Source: Planctomycetaceae bacterium
GTDB taxonomy: Bacteria > Planctomycetota > Planctomycetia > Planctomycetales > Planctomycetaceae
Length of the DNA stretch: 9,774 bases
Assembly (NCBI GenBank): GCA_016795125.1
Contig: JAEUIG010000216.1
Location: 1-9,774, forward strand
Direction of reading: 5' to 3'
Below the pieces are notes generated by a model. That model was not told the origin of the DNA, did no database searches, and was given only the letters and a program-made list of their open reading frames with translations. The translations under genes were made by a program, and so were the position numbers. Of this stretch, positions 1 through 7,228 are shown piece after piece; the first letter of the stretch is position 1, and every line of letters starts with the position of its first letter.

Positions 1-371
1 CAGTCGCTGCTGCACTCCCGGTTGTCAGCAATCGATGGTTTGCCATCGATCGCCGCGCGACTCCCGGCGGCTGGTGGATGCAGTTGTGATCGAACTCTGC
101 AAGCCGGGCGAAGCGCCGGTCGACGTCAGGTGCGGCCGGCAAATCCGTGACAATTGCACCAACCCCCCACGTCTCAATGTCAAACTGGGATCGACACAAA
201 GTCTGCAGCGGCGCCTGCTCGTCGAAATTTCCGCGAGAACACGAATCGCGTGACTCGATCTTGTTCGCTGCGCGAAGCCACTGACACTGGAGGACATGAG
301 CCTGCCACACCGCTGCGGCACGCCGCTCACAGCGGGATCCTCAACACCAGCCGACATGAAGGGGTGGAGTA
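1..371. other. Non-coding or unassigned leader stretch
   Basis: I see no convincing gene in this stretch. The open frames on either strand resemble no known family. The longest plus-strand frame (35-253) has moderately GC-rich third positions but no ribosome binding site and no recognisable motif. A perfect 8-bp inverted repeat, ATCGATGG/CCATCGAT with a TTTG loop, lies at 31-50. It is not followed by a T-run on either strand, so it is not a standard intrinsic terminator. The right end must contain the promoter and leader of the gene starting at 372, but I cannot place -35 and -10 boxes with confidence. Confidence 0.5.
359..364 (+). promoter_or_regulatory. Ribosome binding site for the KCGR-repeat protein
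   Basis: AAGGGG lies seven bases before the ATG at 372, and a second purine group, GGAG at 366-369, lies closer in. This is one of the few Shine-Dalgarno-like sites in the window and supports 372 as the true start. Confidence 0.5.
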
Positions 372-983
372 ATGTCTGTTCTCGAAGTTGCCACTCGCAC
401 GCTGCCTGAATCAATTGCGTACCTCGAACTGAGCGACCTCGGCCGCAAGCTGCTCGATGACGATGCGCTTGAAGCCGAGCGACGCAATGGCGAACGGCTG
501 TGGGATGAAGATCGCGTCGAACAGGCACTCCATGAGTACAGGCAGTTCCTCGCCCTGATGCTCTGGTACCCAGACGCCGTCCTCGTTCCGTCGGAAGACA
601 TCGACGAGGTCTGGCACGCGCATGTCCTGAACACGGCCCGCTACCAGGACGACTGCGAGACGATCTTCGGCAGCTTCCAGCATCACGCCCCGACGTTCGG
701 AGATTCGGAAGAAGTCCAGGCGGAGCAGCTGCTGGGTTGCGATGAGACCCTGAATCTCTTCGAAGAGGCATTCGGCGAGATCCCTCAGTCGTACACGTGC
801 CACGACGACCGGAAGTGTGGCCGGGTCAGTGTCGATCCCAAATGCGGCCGGACGACCGCGAAATGCGGCCGCGCCGTCGCCAAGTGCGGTCGCGCGGTCG
901 CCAAGTGCGGTCGGATGGACGCCAAGTGCGGCCGTACCGCCGCGAAGTGCGGTCGGATGGCGGCCAAGTGCGGCCGGAAATAA
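372..983 (+). CDS. GRDP-like domain protein with C-terminal KCGR heptapeptide repeats
   Basis: This 203-residue protein has two parts. Residues 1-140 are acidic and resemble the bacterial glycine-rich domain-containing protein-like (GRDP/DUF1399-type) family. The signature is the segment DEVWHAHVLNT at 79-89, followed by Y91, C95 and HHAP at 104-107. The family's biochemical role is not established. Residues 148-203 are a basic tail with eight KCGR motifs. Cysteines lie at 149, 158, 165, 172, 179, 186, 193 and 200, so the last seven are spaced exactly seven residues apart, with two variable residues and an Ala between motifs. I see no signal peptide or membrane segment, so it is probably cytoplasmic. 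The gene stands alone and converges on ahcY. The acidic front and repeated Cys tail recall a RiPP precursor (ribosomally made, modified peptide) or a metal- or nucleic-acid-binding tail, but no modifying enzyme is visible here. The family call is from motif memory, and the function of the tail is unknown. Confidence 0.75.
   Translation: MSVLEVATRTLPESIAYLELSDLGRKLLDDDALEAERRNGERLWDEDRVEQALHEYRQFLALMLWYPDAVLVPSEDIDEVWHAHVLNTARYQDDCETIFGSFQHHAPTFGDSEEVQAEQLLGCDETLNLFEEAFGEIPQSYTCHDDRKCGRVSVDPKCGRTTAKCGRAVAKCGRAVAKCGRMDAKCGRTAAKCGRMAAKCGRK
840..980 (+). repeat. 21-bp coding tandem repeat (KCGR units)
   Basis: Six full in-frame 21-bp units (starting at 840, 861, 882, 903, 924 and 945) and a partial seventh (966-980) encode K-C-G-R-x-x-A. 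An eighth, offset KCGR is encoded at 813-824. Synonymous positions vary between units (AAA/AAG for Lys, GGC/GGT for Gly, CGG/CGC/CGT for Arg), while the four motif residues never change. This points to selection on the protein rather than very recent DNA duplication. Confidence 0.9.
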
Positions 984-1026
984 GCGACGGCCCGTCACTG
1001 CAGCAAAGTTGACCGACGTACGTCAC

Positions 1027-1061
1027 GAATCCGGATTGCGGGCGTTCCGCAGTCCGGATTC
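1027..1061. terminator. Hairpin between convergent genes, probable bidirectional terminator
   Basis: A 15-bp inverted repeat (1027-1041 with 1047-1061) closes a 5-base loop. Its only imperfection is a pairing that is U·G in plus-strand RNA. It sits between the stop of the KCGR-repeat gene (983) and the stop of ahcY (1103), where a shared terminator is expected. No T-run follows on either strand, so the stem may act as a Rho-independent-like barrier or an mRNA 3' end stabiliser. The structure is seen directly; the role is inferred. Confidence 0.55.
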
Positions 1062-1102
1062 GCTGCATTTCGGGGCCGGGAGGAGACCGTCCTCGGCGTT
1101 CC

Positions 1103-2443
<1,341 letters not shown>

Positions 2444-2511
2444 GTCGATTCCGGACTGGGGACGTTGGTCAGCAGAACCAGAACGATAGACGATGGCCGC
2501 AGAGGGGACAA

Positions 2512-2546
2512 GGATTTTGGATTTTAGATCGGTGATTTCGGATTTA
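2512..2546 (-). repeat. Heptamer tandem array (AAAATCC type), copy 1
   Basis: Read on the minus strand this is five heptamers in perfect phase: TAAATCC, GAAATCA, CCGATCT, AAAATCC, AAAATCC. It lies 22 bases past the stop of the 87-residue gene and 68 bases before the ahcY start. It is the same family and same orientation relative to transcription as the array at 4341-4375. Such A-rich heptamer runs stand out sharply from the GC-rich surroundings and resemble the short tandem heptamer repeats known from cyanobacteria and planctomycetes. Confidence 0.75.
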
Positions 2547-2568
2547 TGGGAAGGCGGCAGGGGATTGC

Positions 2569-2832
2569 TCAGGAAAGCCAGCCGCCGCGACCCGCCAGAG
2601 TCCATTTCCCGTCGTCGAGTCGAAAGGTGAGTGATCGGCCGTATCCCGCGCCGCGACTGGCCCCTTTCGACCTGCGCTGGCACTCCTCGTGCAGCTGCCG
2701 CCTGATTAGCCTCACGTGGATCTCCCCAAGTTGGTCGTCCATTCGCCAACTGACGATGAACTCGTCGTCGATCAATTGATCGTTGACCGCACTGGCGAGC
2801 AGCGGATCGAGCGGCTTCGTTCCTGGGTTCAT
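2569..2832 (-). CDS. Hypothetical protein, 87 residues
   Basis: I do not recognise this protein. It starts at an ATG (MNPGTKPLDPLLASA) and ends 125 bases before the ahcY start on the same strand, so the two could be cotranscribed. The N-terminal half has regular acidic/hydrophobic alternation (NDQLIDDEFIVSWRMDDQL, about residues 17-35), the middle has a basic helix-like stretch (HVRLIRRQLHEECQRRSKG, about 39-57), and the C-terminus looks like beta-strand (GRSLTFRLDDGKWTLAG). This compositional order suggests a folded small protein rather than a random frame. No good Shine-Dalgarno sequence precedes it. No transmembrane segment or signal peptide is visible. It could be a small planctomycete-specific protein; a chance open frame is not excluded. 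Confidence 0.5.
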   Translation of the reverse strand: MNPGTKPLDPLLASAVNDQLIDDEFIVSWRMDDQLGEIHVRLIRRQLHEECQRRSKGASRGAGYGRSLTFRLDDGKWTLAGRGGWLS

Positions 2833-2885
2833 GAATCAGGCCTACCGGGGAGCCTCAGCACACGGCCAGTGTAGCCGTCGATCGC

Positions 2886-3080
2886 TTGCCCCCGAAGGGG
2901 TCGCATCCAATAGCCGTCGGCTGTTACGGCTCTGAAGACGGGAATCATCCCGAAGGGATGACAGCCGTTGATCGTTTGGCTGGCATCCCGCCGGGATGCA
3001 ACTTGGCATTCGCGCACCGATACCGGCGGTGTCGCTGCGCTCAACCGCCGGCTATTGGCTGTCAGCCCTCCGGGCTGGGT
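2886..3080. repeat. Cluster of REP-like short palindromes
   Basis: Several short stem-loops with three-base loops are packed here: CCCC-GAA-GGGG at 2890-2900, CATCCC-GAA-GGGATG at 2946-2960, GCATCCC-GCC-GGGATGC at 2983-2999 and AGCCC-TCC-GGGCT at 3064-3076. AGCCG-T-CGGCT (2912-2922) and CACCG...CGGTG (3015-3031) are also present. GACAGCCG (2960-2967) and CTGTCAGCCC (3059-3068) act as linking segments. The pattern matches a dispersed intergenic repeat that I recall from planctomycete genomes. The cluster ends just before the dehydrogenase ATG and therefore occupies its 5' leader. An open frame from a TTG at 2886 crosses it but is compositionally non-coding. Confidence 0.7.
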
Positions 3081-3083
3081 TTC

Positions 3084-4370
3084 ATGGACACTGCCAGTTC
3101 CGGTATTGTGGAAGCGACACCAGCCATCACCGCCCAAGCTATGCCGCCCAGTCGCTCGACCGTTGTTCACCCTCTGCGCGTCGCCATCGTCGGCGGCGGC
3201 GGTCATATTGGCCTGCCGCTGGGGCTGTTCCTCTGCGACGTCGGCCACACGGTGACCATCGTCGATACGAACTCTCAGGGGCTGGAAGACATCGCCGCCG
3301 GCCGGATGCCGTTCCATGAGCGGGGCGCCGACGAACTGCTCCCCGGGTGCCTCGCCTCCGGCCGGTTCCATCTGACGACACAGGTGACCCCGCTCCGCGG
3401 GCAGGACGTGGTGATCGTCACCATCGGCACGCCGGTCGATGAGTACCTCGATCCGAACATCCGCACGTTCGACCGGGTGCTGGGAGGCGTGCTCGATCAG
3501 ATGCGGGACGGCCAGCTGCTCATCATCCGCAGCACGGTGTTCCCCGGCGTGACGGAACGCCTCGGCCGCCAGGTCGCCGAGCGCGGACTGAACGTGCATG
3601 TCACATATTGTCCGGAACGCATTGCACAGGGACAGGCGCTCGAGGAGTTCACGAAGCTGCCGCAGCTCGTGTCGGGATGCACGCCTGAAGCGACGCAGCA
3701 CGCGTTCGCGTTCTTCAGCGAGCTGGGGGCTGAAGTCATCGAGCTGACCACCGTGGAGGCGGAACTGGCGAAGCTGTTCTCCAACTCGTACCGGTACATC
3801 AACTTCGCGGTGTCCAACCAGTTCTACATGCTGGCGGAACGGCACGGCGCGGACTTCGAGCGGGTTCACGAGGCCGTCACGCGGAACTATCCGCGCATGC
3901 AGGGCTTTGCGCGGGCCGGGTTCGCGGGCGGGCCCTGCCTGCTCAAGGACACCATGCAGCTCGCGTCGTTCAATCACAACCTGCTGACGCTCGGCCAGCA
4001 TGCGATGATGATCAACGAGGGGTTGCCGAGGTTTCTCGTCGATCAGCTCAAAGCCTCCCGGAACCTGCGCAACGAAACCGTCGGCGTCCTGGGCATGGCG
4101 TTCAAGGGAAACTGCGACGATCCGCGCAGCTCGCTCTCGTACAAGCTGCGAAAAGTGCTGACGCTCGAATGCCGCCGCGTGCTCTGCACCGATCCCTACA
4201 TTCAGGACCCGGAATTCGTTTCGCTCGACGACTGCCTCGTGCAATCCGACGTCCTCATCCTCGGCGCCTGCCACAACGACTACCGCGACCTGCAGATCAA
4301 CAAACCACTGGTGGACGTCTTCGGATTCATACGACCCCACAAAATCGAAAATCCAAAATCCAAAATCTAA
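3084..4370 (+). CDS. Nucleotide-sugar dehydrogenase (UDP-glucose/UDP-ManNAc dehydrogenase family)
   Basis: This cytosolic enzyme oxidises C6 of a nucleotide sugar to the uronate with two NAD+. Numbered from the ATG at 3084 (428 residues), the NAD-binding loop GGGGHIG is at 37-43, STVFPG at 150-155, YCPERI at 175-180, the catalytic Lys/Asn helix (AELAKLFSN) around 227-235, the catalytic Cys in GGPC at 285 followed by KD at 288-289, and the C-terminal FKGNCDDPRSS at about 340-350. All three family domains are therefore complete. YCPERI and the TTVEAELAKLFSNSYRYI segment resemble WecC/TviB-type UDP-N-acetylhexosamine dehydrogenases more than UDP-glucose enzymes, but the substrate cannot be fixed. 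ATG 3141 (409 residues) is an alternative start; neither has a clear Shine-Dalgarno. The last residues (HKIENPKSKI) are encoded by the heptamer array. The epimerase starts six bases after the stop, implying an operon. Confidence 0.9.
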   Translation: MDTASSGIVEATPAITAQAMPPSRSTVVHPLRVAIVGGGGHIGLPLGLFLCDVGHTVTIVDTNSQGLEDIAAGRMPFHERGADELLPGCLASGRFHLTTQVTPLRGQDVVIVTIGTPVDEYLDPNIRTFDRVLGGVLDQMRDGQLLIIRSTVFPGVTERLGRQVAERGLNVHVTYCPERIAQGQALEEFTKLPQLVSGCTPEATQHAFAFFSELGAEVIELTTVEAELAKLFSNSYRYINFAVSNQFYMLAERHGADFERVHEAVTRNYPRMQGFARAGFAGGPCLLKDTMQLASFNHNLLTLGQHAMMINEGLPRFLVDQLKASRNLRNETVGVLGMAFKGNCDDPRSSLSYKLRKVLTLECRRVLCTDPYIQDPEFVSLDDCLVQSDVLILGACHNDYRDLQINKPLVDVFGFIRPHKIENPKSKI

Positions 4371-4375
4371 AATCG
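4341..4375 (+). repeat. Heptamer tandem array (AAAATCN), copy 2
   Basis: Five heptamers in perfect phase: AAAATCG, AAAATCC, AAAATCC, AAAATCT, AAAATCG. The array encodes the last nine codons of the dehydrogenase, contains its TAA stop (4368-4370), and ends one base before the ATG of the next gene. It therefore fills the position where a ribosome binding site would normally sit. Composition is wholly unlike the flanking GC-rich DNA. Confidence 0.9.
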
Positions 4376-4376
4376 A

Positions 4377-5399
4377 ATGCAGGTTCTCATCACCGGCTCC
4401 GCCGGCTTCATCGGCAGCTACGTTGTCGGCGAGTTTCTGGACGCCGGGTGGGACGTCGTCGGTCTCGACAATTTCTCGAAATATGGCGAGCTGCGACCGG
4501 CGTTTATCGATCATCCGCGGTACCGGTTCGTCACCGGCGACGCGAAGGATGCCGTGCTGGTGCGTGAATTGCTGACCGGCTGCGATCACTTCGTCGCCGG
4601 AGCGGCGATGATCGGAGGCATCGCGTACTTCCATCGGCTGGCATTTGATCTGCTGGCCGAGAATGAACGGATTACTGCCGCCGCATTTGATGCGGCCGTC
4701 GCGGCGCGGCGTCTCGGCACTTTGCAGAAAATCACCGTGCTGTCCTCCTCGATGGTCTACGAAAACGCCACCGAGTTCCCCACGCCCGAAGGGGCCGAAC
4801 GCCGTTCGCCCCCGCCGTCTTCGACCTACGGCTTTCAGAAGCTCGCCACGGAGTACTTCGCCCAAGGGGCGTTCCAGCAGTACGAACTCCCCTACACCAT
4901 TGTGCGACCGTTCAACTGCGTGGGGATCGGCGAACGGCGCGCGAATGCCGACGAGGAAGTCATGTCGGGCGACATCCGACTCGCCCTCAGCCACGTTGTC
5001 CCGGACCTGCTGCAGAAAGTCCTTAAAGGGCAGGACCCGCTGCACATCCTCGGCGATGGCACCCAGGTGCGGCACTACACCTACGGCGGCGATCTGGCAC
5101 ACGGGATTCGCACCTGCGTCGAGCATCCGGCGGCGCTCAACCAGGACTTCAACATTTCCACCGCCGTGCCGACCACAGTGCTGCAGCTGGCGACGCTGAT
5201 CTGGAAGAAAGTCCGCGGCCCGGCCGAGCCGTTCCGTTATGTCAGCGACCCGCCGTTCGATCATGATGTCCCCTTCCGGTCGCCGAACACCGAGAAGGCG
5301 AAGAAACTGCTGGGATTCGAAGCCACGACGACGCTGGACAGCATCCTCGATGAACTGATCCCGTGGATTCGCCAGCAGATCGAACTCGGAACAATTTGA
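4377..5399 (+). CDS. NAD-dependent sugar epimerase/dehydratase (extended SDR family)
   Basis: This 340-residue extended short-chain dehydrogenase/reductase acts on a nucleotide sugar in the cytosol. The Rossmann loop TGSAGFIGS is at residues 6-14, D31 ends the second strand (VVGLDNFS), the active-site strand is VLSSSMVYE at 121-129, and the catalytic Tyr and Lys are Y151 and K155 in TYGFQK. RPFNCVGIGE (about 177-186) is the usual post-catalytic segment, and HILGDGTQVRHYTYGGDLA matches the substrate-binding C-terminal domain. The overall pattern fits UDP-glucose/UDP-GlcNAc 4-epimerase-like enzymes, but dehydratases and GDP-sugar epimerases share these motifs, so the substrate is open. It follows the dehydrogenase by six bases and probably uses its product or a parallel sugar. 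The start codon abuts the heptamer array with no Shine-Dalgarno, so translation may be coupled to the upstream stop or start leaderless-style on an A-rich region. Confidence 0.88.
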   Translation: MQVLITGSAGFIGSYVVGEFLDAGWDVVGLDNFSKYGELRPAFIDHPRYRFVTGDAKDAVLVRELLTGCDHFVAGAAMIGGIAYFHRLAFDLLAENERITAAAFDAAVAARRLGTLQKITVLSSSMVYENATEFPTPEGAERRSPPPSSTYGFQKLATEYFAQGAFQQYELPYTIVRPFNCVGIGERRANADEEVMSGDIRLALSHVVPDLLQKVLKGQDPLHILGDGTQVRHYTYGGDLAHGIRTCVEHPAALNQDFNISTAVPTTVLQLATLIWKKVRGPAEPFRYVSDPPFDHDVPFRSPNTEKAKKLLGFEATTTLDSILDELIPWIRQQIELGTI

Positions 5400-5460
5400 C
5401 TGAGAGGCGAGCCGGGCGGCGTCGGCCCCCGGTTTCTGTGCAAAGACCACCGGTCACTCG

Positions 5461-6186
5461 ATGTCGGATCCGCTGCTGACACTGATCGTGCCGGTCTTCA
5501 ATGAACCGGTGAACTTTCCATTGCTCGTCGCGGATGTCGAACGGCACGTCCCGGCGCCGTTCCGCCTGCTGATGGTCTACGACTTCGAGGCCGACACGAC
5601 GGTGCCGGTCGCAAGGGAGTTGGCGCAGTCGCGGCCGTGGCTCGAATTGCTGCGAAACGACCTCGGTCGCGGACCGGCGAACGCGATCCGCGCCGGCTTC
5701 GCGGCCGTCCCGGCAGGTCCGGCGATCGTGGTGATGTCCGATCTGTCCGATGACCTCGCCGCCATTCCGGAGATGCTGCGGCTCTATCACAGCGGATACC
5801 GCGTCGTGTGCCCGTCACGCTACATGCGCGGCGGTCGCCAGCTGGGAGGCCCGTGGCTCAAGGGGCTGATGAGCCGGACCGCCGGCCTGACCCTCTACTG
5901 GCTGGGCCGCTTTCCAACGCACGACGCGACCAACAACTTCCGGATGTACGATGCGGCCCTCGTCCGCGAACTGCGGATCGAAGCCACGCGTGGGTTCGAA
6001 ATTGCGCTGGAACTGACGGCCAAGGCCTTCGCCCGCGGCGAGCCGATCGCCGAAACCCCCGCCACCTGGCGCGACCGCACCGCAGGTACATCGAACTTCC
6101 GGATCATCGACTCGCTGCCGAATTACCTGCACTGGTACTGGTACGCATTCCGCGCCGGCTGGAAGCCGCGCCAGAAGCGGCGCTAA
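5461..6186 (+). CDS. Family 2 glycosyltransferase (dolichyl-phosphate-mannose-synthase-like)
   Basis: This 241-residue GT-A fold enzyme would transfer a sugar from a nucleotide donor, in this subgroup often to a polyprenyl phosphate at the inner membrane face. The N-terminal strand LTLIVPVFNE is at 6-15. The usual VDDxSxD donor loop is replaced by VYDFEADTT at 39-47. The metal-binding segment is MSDLSDD at 92-98. Further family markers are TRGFEIALEL at 176-185 and DRTAGTSNF at 205-213, matching the RxxGxSxF motif. There is no C-terminal membrane anchor, although the end is aromatic (NYLHWYWYAF at 221-230) and very basic (KPRQKRR), suggesting peripheral membrane contact. It lies 61 bases after the epimerase stop, in the same direction and probably the same transcript. 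No Shine-Dalgarno is evident. Acceptor and donor are unknown. Confidence 0.87.
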   Translation: MSDPLLTLIVPVFNEPVNFPLLVADVERHVPAPFRLLMVYDFEADTTVPVARELAQSRPWLELLRNDLGRGPANAIRAGFAAVPAGPAIVVMSDLSDDLAAIPEMLRLYHSGYRVVCPSRYMRGGRQLGGPWLKGLMSRTAGLTLYWLGRFPTHDATNNFRMYDAALVRELRIEATRGFEIALELTAKAFARGEPIAETPATWRDRTAGTSNFRIIDSLPNYLHWYWYAFRAGWKPRQKRR

Positions 6187-6562
6187 CGCTGCGTACGGCC
6201 AAATTGGGAGGGCGAGGCGGCTTTGCAGTAATTCAGGACAAAAGCAACGCCCACTCGAATGGTCTGGCCATCAGTGATTCTCAGTCGACAGAATCGCGAG
6301 CGAAACAGCGCTCCATAGCGCCAGATTCATCACGGAGTACACGGAGACCACGGAGAAGAACCAGGCGTTGAACGCTTTCTCTCAGTGTCCTCCGTGTACT
6401 CCGTGGTGAACTTCATTCCGTTGCAGAGGTTGGAGCGGATGACAACTCACGATGAACGTATCACCACAGTTATCGTGCAAGGCCGGGCGAGGCTCCCGCC
6501 GAGCCGATGCCAAACGCTGCCTGCCGATCGACGACACGCACCACCGTGGCCGTCCTTCGAGA
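6187..6562. other. Intergenic region between convergent genes, repeat-bearing
   Basis: This stretch separates the convergent glycosyltransferase and methyltransferase genes. It holds the inverted repeat at 6326-6410 and two stretches sharing GGGCGAGGC (6210-6218 and 6485-6493). The second continues into a small hairpin, GGCTC-CCGCC-GAGCC (6491-6505). I see no gene: the open frames here lack coding character, and one translates the repeat as HGVHGG, a typical artefact of this element. Confidence 0.65.
6326..6410. repeat. Inverted repeat of CACGGAGTACACGGAG type
   Basis: The arms at 6326-6346 and 6390-6410 match at 20 of 21 positions, and the sole mismatch is a U·G pair in plus-strand RNA. A nested hairpin GCGTT-G-AACGC (6365-6375), flanked by GAGAA/TTCTC (6353-6357 and 6377-6381), fills the centre. 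The element resembles the widely dispersed ACCACGGAGTACACGGAG repeat seen in planctomycetes and some other bacteria. Its place between convergent genes would let it end both transcripts. Confidence 0.8.
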
Positions 6563-7228
6563 TCACGCCCCCTGCGTTCGCTCGGCGACAATCAGAAACT
6601 GCTTGCCGAACAGCGGCCAGCACCACGGCATCCGCAGGTACAATCGCAGCAACGCGACTGGCGGGGTTCCCCCGCGCGACATCGTGTACGGAAGAAACCG
6701 CGGCCAGACCCGGTGCATGCGAAATCCGACGATCCGTAGAACTTCCGACAGCGAACGCTCGGTCAACGGCAGGTGATGGTCCCAGAAATCCCAGTATTCA
6801 CCGCCGACGAACCGGATGTTCGGACCCATGCAGATCAGCCTGCCGCCCGGCCGTACGCACCGCGCCGCTTCCGCCAGTGTCGCGCGGAGCAGGTCCTTCG
6901 TGAGAAAATGCTCGAACAGGTTGCTGGAGAACACGAGGTCGAGCGAGCTGTCTTCCAGCGGCCAGCGTTCCGAGCAACTCTGGGGAATCAGCTTGACCGC
7001 CGGGTCGAGATGCGTGGCCGAATCGGGATTGAGGTCCATCCCGTAGCGTTCGGCAGCCGTGACGCGGTTGATAAACTCTCCCCAGCCGCAACCGAGGTCC
7101 AGCACGCGTGACGACGGCGGAATCCAGCCTTGGAAGAAATCCCGGACCAGCACGTCCCAGACGGCTTCCCGATACGCCTTGCGTTCGGAGAAGCGTTCCC
7201 GGTACGCGCGATCGAGATCCTCCGACAT
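6563..7228 (-). CDS. Class I SAM-dependent methyltransferase
   Basis: From the ATG at 7228 this is a 221-residue Rossmann-fold methyltransferase (Methyltransf_11/25-like). SAM-binding motif I is VLDLGCGWGEF at 42-52. The acidic residue ending strand 2 is in YGMDLNP (62-68), motif III/IV is LDLVFSSNLFEHF at 96-108, and the post-motif strand is VRPGGRLICMGPN at 125-137. The YWDFWDHHLPLTERSL segment (145-160) is common in methyltransferases from glycan and lipopolysaccharide clusters, but the substrate (sugar, lipid or small molecule) cannot be deduced. The open frame extends 29 codons upstream to a TTG at 7315 with non-homologous Cys/Arg-rich sequence. I prefer the ATG because conserved sequence starts there, though no Shine-Dalgarno precedes it. 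It is transcribed opposite to the flanking glycosyltransferases. S-adenosylhomocysteine from its reaction would be a substrate for AhcY. Confidence 0.85.
   Translation of the reverse strand: MSEDLDRAYRERFSERKAYREAVWDVLVRDFFQGWIPPSSRVLDLGCGWGEFINRVTAAERYGMDLNPDSATHLDPAVKLIPQSCSERWPLEDSSLDLVFSSNLFEHFLTKDLLRATLAEAARCVRPGGRLICMGPNIRFVGGEYWDFWDHHLPLTERSLSEVLRIVGFRMHRVWPRFLPYTMSRGGTPPVALLRLYLRMPWCWPLFGKQFLIVAERTQGA

Noticed and set aside
35..253. Plus-strand 72-residue open frame
   Set aside because: Third positions are moderately GC-rich, but there is no ribosome binding site, no homology that I recognise, and its ATG falls inside the palindrome. It could be the remnant of a gene, but I cannot support it.
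296..409. Small plus-strand frame behind GGAGG
   Set aside because: The GGAGG is only two bases from the ATG, too close for good initiation. The peptide is compositionally random and overlaps the start of the GRDP-like gene.
25..771. Minus-strand open frame of 248 codons at the left end
   Set aside because: It is antisense to the GRDP-like gene over half its length and very Arg/Ser-rich with no motif.
840..980. Possible CRISPR array
   Set aside because: The 21-bp periodic units are contiguous, in frame and have no unique spacers; they encode protein repeats.
2444..2511. SAH riboswitch in the ahcY leader
   Set aside because: The leader is short and interrupted by the heptamer array. I could not find the conserved SAH-riboswitch core. 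A covariance-model search would settle it.
2444..2749. N-terminal extension of ahcY by 102 codons
   Set aside because: The extension crosses the heptamer array and overlaps the 87-residue gene in another frame. AHCY proteins of normal length begin near 2443.
2829..5450. Minus-strand open frame of 873 codons
   Set aside because: It is the antisense shadow of the dehydrogenase and epimerase genes, whose motifs are unmistakable. Its translation is a low-information His/Arg/Glu-rich sequence with a heptamer-repeat artefact in the middle. Long antisense frames are common in GC-rich genomes.
6385..6903. Plus-strand 172-residue open frame
   Set aside because: It begins in the inverted repeat and continues antisense to the methyltransferase. 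The translation is Arg/Thr/Ala-rich without motifs.
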